Assembly (NCBI RefSeq): GCF_024323335.1
Contig: NC_066581.1
Span: forward strand, 461,177,197-461,241,196
Reading direction: 5' to 3'
Source of the DNA: Lathyrus oleraceus
Taxonomy: Eukaryota > Streptophyta > Magnoliopsida > Fabales > Fabaceae
DNA length: 64,000 bases
This document shows positions 23,101 to 35,870 of the stretch, piece after piece. A program made the translations under genes and the position numbers. Within the stretch, counting starts at the first letter, position 1, and the number at the start of each line of letters is the position of its first letter. Below the pieces are notes generated by a model. It was not told the origin of the DNA, did not search any database, and saw only the letters and a list, made by a program, of their open reading frames with translations.

Positions 23101-23501
23101 TTAGCCATTTGTCTTCTTTCTCATATATTGATGTTGAGGATGAAGTTGGAACTCCTTTCCAAGCTTTATCTATTGCTGAGCCGATTGAGAAGAAGTCTCC
23201 TTTATTTGCTTCCTACCGTGATGCGAAACTGGCCATTGAATGTGGTGCAGTTGTTGGTTTGGGGAAGATGATTGAGCTTGAAGATAACAAATCCCGGGCT
23301 GGCATTGGCTATTCTTCTGGGGCATTCAATGAGCAAGGTTTATTCAAGAGTGGAGGTTTCATCCATGCTGATCAGACTGAAGAAGCTGCTGCTATCTTGG
23401 AAGAGGACGTAGAGGATTTGAGCAATTTCATCATACCTGGTGGTGTCTGCCACAATTGGGTCGCTGTGGATGTTCCTACGGTTATTCATAAGTCAGCGTA
23501 A
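20200..23501 (+). pseudogene. gag: Gag-protease polyprotein, broken (element B)
   Basis: Capsid/nucleocapsid and aspartic protease. From ATG 20200: an acidic coiled-coil start (LEQENRELKDE), a Pro/Ala/Met-rich linker, then a retrotransposon Gag domain (ALRWYMSL, FVKQYKYNVDM, RWRELAAHI), a Gln/His-rich stretch, an atypical CHHC knuckle (CVYHSGAPGHNIENC, 21641-21685) and a protease with the catalytic VDTGSSLNVLP (Asp codon 22770-22772). Breaks: TAG at 20320-20322, a one-base loss near 20703 that shifts the frame, and TAG at 21327-21329. After that the frame is open for 723 codons. The terminal TAA at 23499-23501 lies inside the predicted intron. Confidence 0.88.
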
Positions 23502-23762
23502 TATGTTCACTTTGTTCAAAACCCTTCTCCCATGCCAAAAGGAGAAGTGATGACATTGTTGGCAGCATTTATCCAATGATATTTCATTCAATTAATGCAT
23601 TCTTAAACATTTGTTTTTCCATTTGTTTTCACTTTTTGCTTTTGCATGAAATCAGTGATCACAAAAAACCCTAAAAACAAGAATAAAAGCAATCTTTTCA
23701 TCTGCATAATGGTTTGCTTGTTTGAATTCTAAAGTTTTTCATTAACCAAAATCATTATGCAG
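23492..23762 (+). other. Predicted intron between protease and RT (element B, 271 nt)
   Basis: Ogre elements are known to splice out a short intron between protease and RT. Here a GT at 23492 lies seven bases before the protease stop codon and an AG at 23761-23762 (TTATGCAG) lies just before the RT frame. Removing 23492-23762 drops the stop, rebuilds a lysine codon across the junction and joins the two frames in phase. A 7-bp hairpin (CTTCTCC/GGAGAAG, 23524-23547) lies close to the donor. The donor (AA/GTCAGC) is not a strong consensus, which suits inefficient splicing. Confidence 0.7.
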
Positions 23763-23763
23763 G

Positions 23764-26700
23764 TTGATTCTAAAACCCATTGAACATAATGATCCAACGC
23801 CATCTCCCAATTTTGAATTCCCTGTATTCGAGGCAGAGGAAGATGATGTTGAAGGGATTCCTGATGAGAATACTCGTCTCCTTGAGCACGAGAAGAAGAT
23901 CATTCAGCCGCATCTCGAAGATCTAAAAACAGTCAACTTGGGGTCTGAAGATTGTGTTCGTATGGTGAAGATTGGAGCACTTCTTGAAGAGTCTGTCAAG
24001 AAGGGGTTGATCAGTTTGCTACGAGAATATTCTGATATATTTGCTTGGTCGTATGAAGACATGCCGGGTCTAGATACAGATATTGTGCAACATTTCCTGC
24101 CTTTGAAGCCTGAGGGTGTGCCTGTGAAGCAGAAGCTCAGAAGAACTCATCCAGATATGGCAGTGAAGATCAAAGAGGAAGTTCAGAAGCAAATTGATGC
24201 GGGGTTTCTAGTGACTTCTACATATCCTCAATGGGTGGCCAATATTGTGCCTGTGCCTAAGAAGGACGGAAAAGTCCGTATGTGTGTTGATTACAGAGAT
24301 TTGAACAAAGCTAGTCCAAAAGATGTTTTTCCTCTACCACACATTGATATGTTGGTAGACAATACAGCTAAATTCAAAGTCTTTTCCTTTATGGACGGAT
24401 TTTCCGGTAATAATCAAATCAAGATGGCACCCGAGGATATGGAGAAGACAACATTCATCACACCTTGGGGAACATTCTGTTATCGAGTGATGCCCTTCGA
24501 TTTGAAGAACGCCGGAGCCACGTATCAACGAGCTATGACTACCTTGTTTCATGATATGATGCACAAGGAGATAGAGGTCTATGTTGACGATATGATTGCC
24601 AAGTCCCGAACGGAAGTTGAACATGTTGAACATTTGTTGAAGCTTTTTCAGCGTTTGAGGAAGTTTAGGCTTCGTCTGAATCCGAACAAATGTACATTTG
24701 GAGTCCGTTCTGGCAAGTTATTGGGTTTTGTTGTCAGCGAGAGAGGTATTGAAGTTGATCCTGCAAAGGTCAAAGCAATACAGGAGATGCCTGCACCCAA
24801 AACTGAAAAGCAAGTCCGAGGTTTTCATGGCCGCTTGAACTATATTTCCAGATTTATATCCCACATGACTGCCACATGTGCGCCGATATTCAAGCTCCTC
24901 CAGAAAGATCAATCTCATGATTGGACCAAGGATTGCCAGAAAGCTTTCGACAGTATCAAAGAATATCTGTCTGAACCTCCGATCTTGTCTCCGCCTGTAG
25001 AAGGAAGACCTCTGATCATGTATTTGACTGTTCTTGAAGACTCGATGGGTTGTGTACTCGGTCAACAAGATGAATCAGGGAAGAAAGAATCTGCTATCTA
25101 CTACCTCAGTAAGAAGTTTACTGATTGTGAGTCTCGATACTTTATGCTTGAGAAGACGTGCTGTGCTTTGGCTTGGGCTGCTAAGCGTTTGCGCCAGTAC
25201 ATGATAAATCATACCACTTGGTTGATATCCATAATGGATCCAATCAAGTATATTTTCGAGAAGCCTGCTTTAACCGAGAGGATTGCCCGTTGCCAGATGC
25301 TGTTGTCTGAGTATGATATCGAGTATCGAGCTCAAAAAGCTGTCAAAGGTAGTATCTTGGCTGACCATTTAGCGCACCAGCCGATTGAAGATCATCAGTC
25401 TGTTCAGTACGACTTCCCAGATGAGGAGATTATGTATTTGAAAATGAAAGATTGTGATGAGCCTACACTTGATGAAGGTCCGGAACCTGGTTGCAGATGG
25501 ACGATGGTGTTTGATGGCGCTGTAAATCAGTATGGAAATGGTATTGGGGCAGTAATCATCACTCCTCATGGCACGCATATTCCGTTTACAGCAAGGATAA
25601 CTTTCAAATGCACGAATAATATGGCTGAGTATGAAGCCTGTATTATGGGACTGGAAGAATGTATTGATTTGAGAATCAAACATCTTGATGTGTATGGTGA
25701 TTCGGCCCTAGTTGTCAATCAGATCAAGGGTGAATGGGAGACGAATCAGCCTAGACTCATTTCGTATAGAGATTATGCGAGGAGGATTTCAACATTCTTT
25801 ACTGAAGTTGACTTTCATCATATTCCTCGAGAGGATAATCGGATGGCCGATGCTCTTGCTACGCTTGCTTCAATGATTATGGTCAAGTATTGGAATGAAG
25901 TTCCCAATATTACCGTGATGCGCTTGGATAGACCAGCTAACGTATTTGTAGTTGAAGAAGTGAAAGATGACAAGCCTTGGTATTTTGATATCAAGAATTT
26001 CCTCCAGAACCAGGTTTACCCGCCTGGGGCATCTGCGAAAGATAGGAAAACTTTGAGAAGGTTGTCAGGCAGTTTCTACCTCAGTGGTGAAGTGCTGTAC
26101 AAGAGAAATTTTGACATGGTTTTGCTCAGATGCGTGGATAGACACGAAGCAAACCTGTTAATGACTGAGGTCCATGAAGGTTCATTTGGTACTCATTCCA
26201 ATGGACATGCCATGGCTAGAAAGATGTTGAGAGCAGGCTACTATTGGCTGACAATGGAGTCTGACTACTGCAAATATGTGAAGAAATGCCACAAGTGTCA
26301 AATTTATGCGGATAAGATTCATATTCCTCCGACACTTCTGAATGTGATTTCATCACCATGGCCTTTCTCTATGTGGGGAATCAGTATGATCGGCATAATT
26401 GAACCGAAAGCGTCCAACGACACAGGTTTATTCTCGTAGCAATTGACTACTTCACCAAATGGGTTGAAGCCGCTTCGTATGCGAATGTGACCAGGCAGGT
26501 GGTTGTGAAGTTTATCAAGAACCAGCTGATTTGCTGTTATGGTGTGCCAGATAAGATCATTATTGATAATGGATCTAATCTGAACAATAAGATGATGGAT
26601 GAGTTATGCGCTGAGTTCAAGATTTCACACCATAATTCTTCTCCTTACAGACCTAAGATGAATGGGGCTGTTGAAGCTGCTAACAAGAATATTAAGAAGA

Positions 26701-27224
26701 TTATCCAGAAGATGACAGTTACATACAAAGATTGGCATGAGATGCTGCCATTTGCTTTGCATGGATATCGTACATCTGTCCGCACTTCAACAGGGGCAAC
26801 CCCTTTCTCTCTTGTTTACGGCATGGAAGTTGTTCTCCCAGTAGAGGTGGAGATCCCATCAATGCGAGTCTTGATGGAAGCCAAGATGACTGATGCTGAA
26901 CGGATTCAGAGTCGTTATGACCAACTGAATTTGATTGAAGAGAAGCGATTGACTGCCATGTGCCATGGTCAGTTATATCAGCAGAGAATGAAGAAAGCAT
27001 TCGATAAGAAGGTCAAGCCTCGCGTGTTCCGAGAAGGTGACCTCGTGCTCAAGAAAGTTTTGTCTTTCGCGCCCGATTCCAGGGGCAAGTGGACTCCAAA
27101 CTACGAGGGTCCATATGTTGTTAAGAGAGCCTTTTCAGGCGGAGCTTTGATGCTCACAACAATGGATGGGGAGGATTTCACTCGTCCTGTGAATTCAGAT
27201 GCAGTCAAGAAATACTTTGCCTAA
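23764..27224 (+). pseudogene. pol: Pol: RT-RNase H-integrase, frameshifted (element B)
   Basis: No ATG start: the frame is expected to be entered by splicing. RT spans roughly residues 130-330, with YVDD at 24580-24591. RNase H begins near 25513 (DGAVNQYGNGIGAVI) with EYEAC and GDSALVV motifs. Integrase has the HHCC finger (HEGSFGTHSNGH, CHKCQ), a core and a C-terminal domain ending SDAVKKYFA. A one-base loss near 26420 shifts the frame in the integrase core; the second frame runs to 27224. Other damage: the first core Asp is Ser (26383-26385), and RT shows Tyr to Asn and Gly to Asp changes in FSGYNQI- and PFGLKN-type motifs relative to A. Non-functional as read. Confidence 0.9.
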
Positions 27225-30200
27225 AAAAAAGTATGCAAAAGAAAAACAGAATAGCTCGCTAAGTTGAAAACCCGAAAGGGCGGCTTAGGCAAAAATGAGC
27301 GTCTCGGTGGAGAACCCGAAAGGGCGATCCAGGCAAAAGTTAGAGACATGAAAAAAAATATTTACATCCCGCTAGATTGAGTACCTCACCCTGGGGCAAT
27401 CTAGGCAAAAATTAGGGATTTGGCAAGTAACTGCATCCTGACAAGACTTTCTGTTCAGCAGCTGTCTGTTCGTCAGAGATTCTCGATTCGTCGTCGACTG
27501 AAGCTTTGCATACATCGAGATTCAAATTGGTAGAGAAAGGATCATTATGTTCAATGTAGCCCTCTTCCAATATACATCACTGATTTCAAATTTGTACAGA
27601 TCTATGGAGTCTCGCCATTTGCAGGCTACCATTCCATCAAATCAATTTGAGCTTTTATCCAATTATTTGCACTCTTATTTGTTTCAATTCAACAAATGTT
27701 TTGCATGTTTTAATTGATAAAATGTCATTGTTTTAAACAAATAAATTTTTGTTTTAAACAAAGTGAACATTCACAATGATGAAAGGATACTTCAGAATTT
27801 CTCAGTGCTCTCCCGAGGGTGGCATGATTTCTAACAGGTAAGACATTTGTTCATATTCCTGGCTTGGTTGTATCCTCTTTCTCCATATTTGTTATTGGGG
27901 TTGTTCCCCAAGCAGAGCTTTTGTTAGGGTTGTTCCCTAAGCAGAGTGTTTGTTGAGACTTCATAGTCCTCTCCAACAGTATTCTCTCCCCAGCATGGGT
28001 GCCTTCCTTTGGAAGATTCAGTGGTTGGTGGGTTGACATTCCGGTACTTTACCACTTTCCTCAGCACAGTCGCTAGCGGAGTTTGTTGATATGATATACT
28101 GCATTTTGTGCTATATTCCTCCCCATCAGAGCGCTTGTTGAGGTTTTCACCTCTTATCTCCTTCAGCAGAGCAGTGGTTTTTTCCTCCTCCGTAGTTGTT
28201 GGTTTCCTCGTGGAAGGTTCAGCCATTTGTGGTTGATCCCCAGCTCTCCTCCATCTCCCCAGTGGAGCCATCATTAGATTTGTGGTATAATGGATTGTAG
28301 CTGTGATTTCCCCAGAGTCCCCAACAGAGTCAGGATCCCCGCCGGAGTTGTTTTCCCCAGTAAGGTCGGTTGGTGATCTATCATCCAGAGATTTGGTTGA
28401 TTTCCTGATGCTTTTGATCCCTAGTAGAGTGGCTTATTGCAAAATCTACTTTTATGTGATCTATTTTCCATCCGTGGGTTTATTCCCCAATGGAGTGGCT
28501 GACAGTATTCCCAGTAGAGTTGCTTGTGCAGTTAGATTCTACATCGATGATCTGTTCTCCCTTTGTCGGTTGTTCCCCAGCGGAGTTATTTGGAGTTGCT
28601 TTCGTAGCGGTTTTTGCGTGTGCAGTGAACTCTTGTTTCCCAGTTGATACTGAGGATCCCCTGCAGAAACCTCGGGATTTCTCCCTTTCCCCAACAGATT
28701 TGTCTTGGTGGCGGTTTATGCCTGTTGTGACTTTCTGTTCCCCAGGTTGGGTTGATTGTTGATCCATCGCTCAGAGATTTTGTGGTTTCCCTGATTATCT
28801 CTGGTTTTGTTTGCTCCCCGCAGATCTTTGCTTTTCAGCATATAAATCTCCAGCAGATCGGCTTTCCAGTTGGATTCTTTGGTTATTCCCCTGGAATTGT
28901 AGTACCGGGCGTTTGGTTCCTGGGCCTGTTTGTGTTAGATATGTCTGTTTTGTCAGCATTCATCAAACATAAATTACACATATTCATGCATATTCATAAA
29001 CATTCAGATATTCATGTTGCATTTTTGCCATATATCTTTTGTTTGTTGTTCCCTGCTTTGGGTGTTATAGATCTCTCCAATAGATCTCCCCAAGCAGATG
29101 TCGGGTGTTTTAATCTCTCCATATAGAGTCAGCCCCATAGGCAGAAAAGGTCTGTCTTTCTTTCTGCAGTTCCCCACTGAGATATATCCTCGTGGATGAC
29201 GGTTTTTTCCGTTTCCTCCCAACACATATATTGGGATGGATTTTCCTATTGAGTTATATCCTCATTAGGACGAGTTTTGATTCAGTTTGTCTTTTCGGTT
29301 TGATCCCGAATTGGCATTTTTCAACTGTTTCTTGTGCTTCCCTGTGGAATAAACGAACGAATTGCCCAGTAACCGGCAATAGTTCTTTTTATCCCCAGCG
29401 GAATCTTTTGGGCCTCTACCCTTATACCGGTAGTTGTAAGTCCTATGTACCTTTCCTCTGGGCGGAATTTGTGGTTATATACCTTTTATTCCTCAGCGAG
29501 AGTCGATGGTTTTCTACCCAGTAGTCGGTAGTCGTAAATCCTATTTTCCTGCTCTCCAACAGCTTGTGGTTTGTTATAAACCCTATTTTTGTTCTCGTGC
29601 GGATTTGTGATTTCCTTCATTTCCCACGCGGAGTTGTTGGTTTTCTACCCAGTATTCGGTAGATGTAAACCCTACTTTTTATCCTCATCAAAGTTTGGCT
29701 ACTACCCCGTATTCGATAGTTGTAAGTCCTATCTCTTTTCCCCTAGCAGGGGTAACCTTTGAGGTTCGTTCTGGTGGTGGTGGATTTTGTGCTATTGTGG
29801 TTTTATCCCCAACGGAGTCTGTGTCTCCCTGTGGAATAAGTTGAATAATTGCTCAGTATTTGGCATTCATTCACCCTATCCCTAGTTGAGTCTTTGGTTT
29901 TCTACCCCGTATTCGGTAGTCGTAAACCCTAATTTCTCCCCTTTGCAGAGTTAACCTTGTTTTTCATCCTAACCGATGATGGTTACTCTTTGTGGTTATC
30001 TTCATTCAATATCCGATGTTGATATTCCCTCCTTACTCCTGGACAATTGCCGGTTGCTAGCAATTGTATCCCCAGCAAGTCCTTGTGGGTAATTGTGTTT
30101 ATGCAATTCATCCCCAGCGGGTCTTCTTTCATTTACCCTTTTGTTGGTAATGTTGTTGCTCCCTTTGATTGGTCATCTTTATATACCTAGTTTTGGTATC

Positions 30201-31804
30201 CTGATGCCCTTCTTTTCGGTTGATTTATCCTTTCTTAACCCAGTAACCGGTTGTGGATAATCTTCCATACGAGTATGTTATCCACGTTCTGACGGTAATG
30301 GATAATATGTCTCATGCACTCTTCAGTCGAAGCCTGTTGTGTTTCCCCAGTCGAGTAAGATTCGTGTTCCTTTTGCGGAGTCGAATATTTCTTTGTTTCT
30401 TGGATAATTGCCGGATGCTTGCAATTTATCCCCTGCGAGTTATCTTTCGTTTGCCCTGTTGTTATTGGTAACGATTGTCTCTCTTTTTGGTTGGCCACCT
30501 ATTATATACCCCGTAACCGGTATCTCTGGTGTCTCTTCCTTTTCGAGTGTATTATTCACGTTCTGACGGTAATGAATAATATATCTTTTTCGCTCTTTGG
30601 TTGGAATCCTTTGTTGATTTTCCCCAGCGGAGTAAGATTCGTATTCTTTATAGAATCGAATATCCATCCTTTCGGATGATGAGTGTCTTGGCATATATAC
30701 CAATTCACGTTTTCGGTAGGTCACCTATTATATACCCAGTAACCGGTATCCCTGGTGTTCCTTCCATGCGAGTATATTGTCTACGTTCTGACGGTAATAG
30801 ATAATATATCTCATGCGAGTATACTATCCACGCTCTGACGGTAATGGGTATTATGTCTCATGCGCTCTTTGGGATTGTTCCCCAGCTGAGTAAGATTCGT
30901 TTTCCCGTTGTGGATTCGAATGTCCATCCTGTAAGTCGATTTGCTTTTTCAAGCCCTCCTTTCGGATGATGAGTGTTTTGGCATATATACCAATTCACGC
31001 TTTGGTAGGTCACCCATTATATACCCAGTAACCGGTATCCCTGGTGTTCCTTCCTTTCTGCTCCCAATTATGACCTTGGTCCCCTGTGGAGTCAGATTTT
31101 CCTGAGTTGATGTACCTTTTTCAGGTCTTTCTCAGATGTTTGGATGATTGATATCTCTCACCCTTATACCGGTCTTAGATATTCATTCTTCCTGAGCTTG
31201 TTACCCTTATACCGGTAACACCTCATTCTTTGTTGCTTCTCCAGTGGAGTTTCTGCTGTAATTTTACCCTTTTGTTGTATTGGCGTTTTCCCCAATATAT
31301 GCAATTTTTCCCCGGCAGGGAGGTTCTATGTGAATCTTTCCCCAGCCCGAGTCCGGATTTTCATCCGAAGTATCCTGTGTGGATAGTTTGAGTCAGCTTG
31401 AGTCTTTCCAATGGATGTGTCCTCCTTTGGAATTCTTCTTTCCCTGTTTGAGTCCTTTATCCCCAGCGAGGTCTTCAGTCCAGTCATGTTTTGTTCACGC
31501 AGTGTCAGTTTTGTCCCTTAATTCAGAGTCGTGTCCTGCTCACGCATTTCTTTTTCTTTTTTTCTTATCCCCATGAGAGTCCTATTAGTGTCTCTGTTCC
31601 TGGTGAGTGTATTACTCCGATGGATCGTCTTTTCTTCTTTCGTGGACCAGTGTTCCCCACAGAGTTTTGTTTCTTTTACATGCATACATCTGTATCATGA
31701 GGTCTCTTAGGGACCAAAATTTGTCTCATTACTATTATTTAAGCCCATTCTACCGCGTCGAGTAGAAGATTTCTAAACTTCACTTCTTCGGCTAGAATGA
31801 CCTT
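27225..31804 (+). other. 3' UTR with stem-loops and degenerate repeats (element B)
   Basis: 4.6 kb without a supportable gene. It opens with three stem-loops (27259-27404). From about 27800 it consists of degenerate repeats built on CCCCAGCGGAGT, then TTCTACCCAGTATTCGGTAG and GTTGTAAATCCT units (about five at 29400-29940), then about 230-bp units with ACCCAGTAACCGGTATCC and CGTTCTGACGGTAATGGATA (30230-31050). Several open frames of about 60-125 codons here are products of low-stop repeats and lack homology to each other. Hypervariable repeated 3' UTRs are known from Ogre-type elements and can seed satellite DNA. Confidence 0.75.
27259..27410 (+). other. Triple stem-loop just after pol (element B)
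   Basis: Three consecutive hairpins. Outer stems are CTAAG/CTTAG (27259-27288), TGGA/TCCA (27308-27331) and CTAGATTG/CAATCTAG (27372-27404). The first two enclose CCCGAAAGGG, a three-pair stem with a GAAA tetraloop. Each hairpin is followed by GGCAAAA. A has the same arrangement at 45042-45190. Confidence 0.65.
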
Positions 31805-31817
31805 AAATAGGGGCATC
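31805..31817 (+). promoter_or_regulatory. Polypurine tract of element B
   Basis: AAATAGGGGCATC directly before the 3' LTR. The A element has the same 13 nt before its 3' LTR. Presumed plus-strand DNA primer site. Confidence 0.65.
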
Positions 31818-32948
31818 TGTAAGACCCCAATTTTGTCCCTAAGATCCCTCATGGCATCATATCATAACATTTCATTGCCTCAAGGATCATTGGACACCTT
31901 GCCTCCTTCCATGTGGATGGGTTATCTTCTTGAGTTTGATTCTTGATCACCAAGCATGTTTTGCATTTGTATATCATTGCTTTTCCTTTTACCACTAACC
32001 AAAAGTACAAAAATATGTCATCTAACCTTTGTCTTGCAGATGAAGCAATCACAGGTCAAGCAATCAAAGACAGTCATTGAGCAATAGATGGTGGCCATTC
32101 TTGAGAATTTGGACACCATAATCATTATCAAGAGTTCATATGAGCTATGATAGCATTTTGAATCAAAATCCCAAGTGGTAGAGGCTTGAATCTCATCAGA
32201 ACAATTCCCAGTCAACTAAAAGCCTAGAAAGTCAACAGCCAAGTCAACTATTGGATTTGGAGGTGGGAAGTGATTAGAAATACTTCATTCATGTTTAAAG
32301 AAGTCCCATTTGACATTTCAAACATCAACATTGAAGAATTTAAAGTCAGGGCAAAACTTTCCAAAAATAGAAAGTGACCTATAATTCAAACTTGCCAAAA
32401 ATGGAAAGGTTTTAACCTAACTTCAACTTCAAATTATATCATCAAGAAAGCTTCAAATGAAATTTTGTTGAACATGAAAGTTGTAGATCTTTCTCTCCCA
32501 TTTCCAAAAAGTCCAAGATCATCAATTTCTCATGTGTGGTTAAGGACATATGATTAAAACATGGCAAAGTGTACTTGAAGATTCAAATGGGCATAACTTC
32601 TCAACCAAAACTCCAAATTGGATGGCTCTTTTTGCATTGTTCTTATTTTGACCTTTAATTTTGAAATCTTGCATTACATGACATGCATTATCATCATATG
32701 AACATTTGCCAATTCACTTGATTTTTGGAGGGAAATTATGAAGTTTAAATTTGGTGCATTGTTTAAGCATTTTATCATTGCCATTGGCTCCAAAACAGAA
32801 TTTTAAGTGAATTTGAAAGCATATTCTTGCATTGTTCACCATGCATTTCATGCATAGGGTGAAAATCCCATTTTTGCACTTACACCTCATTTTGCTAATT
32901 CCAATTACCAAATGGCTTAAGCATGATTAAGGAGTGATTAGTAGGAGG

Positions 32949-32955
32949 TATATAA
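32949..32955 (+). promoter_or_regulatory. Candidate TATA box, B 3' LTR
   Basis: TATATAA, duplicate of the 5' LTR box. Transcription from this copy would read rightward into the second part of A ORF1. Confidence 0.55.
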
Positions 32956-35559
32956 CAAAAACCCTAACTGTTTTTCAGAGAACAACAGAAATTTCAGATC
33001 TAGATCTCAAACTCCAAAAATTTTCTCTCAAATTTTCTTGCAATTTCTTCACATTCAAGCCATTTCCATTGCTTGATTCTTGTTCCTGAAGAGTTCATGA
33101 GAAGATTTGCACGTGGAACCAGTGGAAACAGAGCTGCATTGAAGCATTATTGAAGATGGAAGCATCAATGGTGAATCCAAAATTTGTTGAGATCGTGCAC
33201 AATTAAGCTCTCCTTTCTCTTCCAATCACTTGTACAAGCATCCTGGAGGAGTATTGAAGCATTGCCAAGGCCTGTAGCTCGAGGATTCCAGATCTGCTCT
33301 TCAAGAGGTTATGAATCAACCTTCTTAATTCTTAAAATTGTTGTGATGTTGTTATAGATCTCTTGATGCTGAGTAATTTGAGCTTCAAATCATGAAAATC
33401 CATGCTGTTTTGAGTGAGATCTGCTTGTTTAAAGTTTTGATGTTGAATCTTCTTCTCTTCGATTCATGCATGTGTGATGGTTTCTTGATGAAATGTTTGT
33501 TGATTATTGATGTATGATGAAAGATCTACACGATGCCATGCTCATTTTTAATTTCTGGACACTTTGAGATTTTCTGGAAAATCCAGATGAAGATCTTCAT
33601 GATCTTCATCGTGTTCTTCATGTGTTCTTCATACTTCCAGATTACCTGCGAATTTTCTTGCAACGTTCATGTTTTGGCAACGTTTTCAATCCATAGGCCA
33701 CGCTTTTCCGTTTCTGAATGTGTAAGAATAGGGCTTGATTGTGATTGGTGCATGTTGATTGCCATGCTAGCTTCTGATTGGCTATCCACGTTTGACTGCG
33801 CGTTGACCATGCCACGTCTTTAATGAAACGCTGAGTTTCATTCAGCACGCCACTTGCATTTTCAAATTCGCTCCGCCTTCGATTCCCAGCGGAGACATAT
33901 TTCAAATGCTTTTCAAGATTTTCTTTTTCCTTCCATGTACTCATGTGCTATGCTTCATACATTTTTTTTATTTTTTTCTCATCTTGCAAAATTCATATAT
34001 AATTGAAAATTGATCCAAAAATTATGTGGTTTTTTGCATTGCATTCCTTATCTTGTCTATTATTTTTTGATCATTTTTCCATAAATTGTGCTTGGCTGGA
34101 TTATTTTTTGTGTTAGGGTTTGTGAACATGTATCCATTTTGTACCTTGCCTTGCTATATCATTTGTGAAATGCTGGTCTTTAATCTAATGAATCTGAAAA
34201 TTTGCATGATAAAACTAGACTCATTGCTTGACATTTTGGTGTTGATTTGGTACTTTTACCATTTATCATTTCTGTTTTATGATTGTTCTAAGTTGGTGTG
34301 ACAATTTGTGTCACACCTTTTGATGTCCAACTTATGTGATGTGTTTTCCTTGCCAAATGATCTCCAATTGTCCTGATTTTTTGTATGATGCATGTTATGG
34401 ATGTTGTGAATGAGCATGAATTTTCTTGGAATTATTTGAATCATGTCTGATTTAATTGAAATTTTTCATTCTAGATGATCATATTTGAGCTTTAAAATTG
34501 CCTTAAACTTCAATTGATCATGAAATGCTTTTGGTTAATGATATTGATGTGAGACCTTTTGGGTTGTTTCAAGATGTGTTTGAAGTTGATTCATGTTAAT
34601 TTTCAGCTTCTGTTTTGAATTTTTTCTCTATCTTTGACCCTAGGCTTTGACCTAGTGGTTTGCCTCTCACATTTGAGCTTTGATTTCAGGATGAACATCC
34701 AAGTTCCATAATTGTTGATGCTTCATCATTTGAGCATTGATGTTGGCCTTTGATTACTAAAATTTGTGTGTTTTGTAGGTTGATGTCAACTCATTTGAGT
34801 TTGACCTTTAGTTTACACTTATTGTACATTGGGATTGTTGGTTGCTTATTGACTGTTGTTTGATTGTCTGAACTTTGTACTGATTTGTTTGATGTTTCCA
34901 CAGGTACATTAGTTGCTTTAAGTTCATTTGAACTTTGCTTTGCTTGGTTGCTTAACCACTTAGGTATAACCTCTCTTCTTCATGTAGTCTGGAAGACCTG
35001 TCCTGTTGTGTGGGCAGACACCTGTCTGAAGTCCTCCTTAAGAGGCAATGCTTGTGTTTGTTTATCTTTTGTGCCAAGCAGGAAAAGTCCTCTTATGAGG
35101 CAATTGGTAGATAAAAGAGATGTGTAATCCATCTCCTGCTATTCAGTGTGTCATCCACTTTGCTCACACAATGTGTTGATGCATTATGGATAATAACCCA
35201 AGATCTTATAGAGTCTACTTGTGGAGAAGAGTTCCTACTTTCTGAACTCCCACACTTTCTATTATTCAACGCTCTCCCAGGCCAGAGATAAGAGCTATGA
35301 GGCACACCCCTCATCTCCATTTCATCTGCTTCACCTTAACTCTCAATGTTAAGGTTAAGAGCTCACATTACCCAATTCCAGTTGACTGTAAAGTCTAACC
35401 TTGTTTGAGCCTAATTGCTTGTGTATAGTGTGTGCTAGTTGACTTGGTTGTTGATTACTTGATTCATCTGTGCCTATTTGCTTGAGTGTGTCTTTGTGCA
35501 TTTATCATCATCATTTGTATATCATTTCATAAACTTTGCTTTATAGCATCTTGTTTTGT

Positions 35560-35870
35560 CCATGGAGGAGGCAAGCATAAGACCATTGATTGGCAGTTGT
35601 ATCCTATGATATGGTAGGAGAATAGTATAAGTCCATTGATTGGCATCTGTTATCCATGTTTTATTTTAGGAGACTAGTATAAGTCCATTGATTGGCATCT
35701 GGTATCCATGTTTCATTTGTTTTGTGAGATTGGTATAAGTCCATTGATTGGCATCCGGTATCCAGTTTTGTGTTTAGGAGATTGGTGTAAATCCATTGAT
35801 TGGTATCCGGTATCCACCTTTGTTTTGTGAGATTGGTGTAAGTCCATTGATTGGCATCCGGTATCCATTT
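35560..35870 (+). repeat. Minisatellite in the B 3' LTR (6 copies)
   Basis: Same six units as at 16221-16530, with scattered substitutions. Confidence 0.85.

Noticed and set aside
28303..29524. Series of 90-124 codon open frames in the B 3' UTR
   Set aside because: They lie in low-stop degenerate repeats, on both strands, with no shared protein in the equivalent A region.
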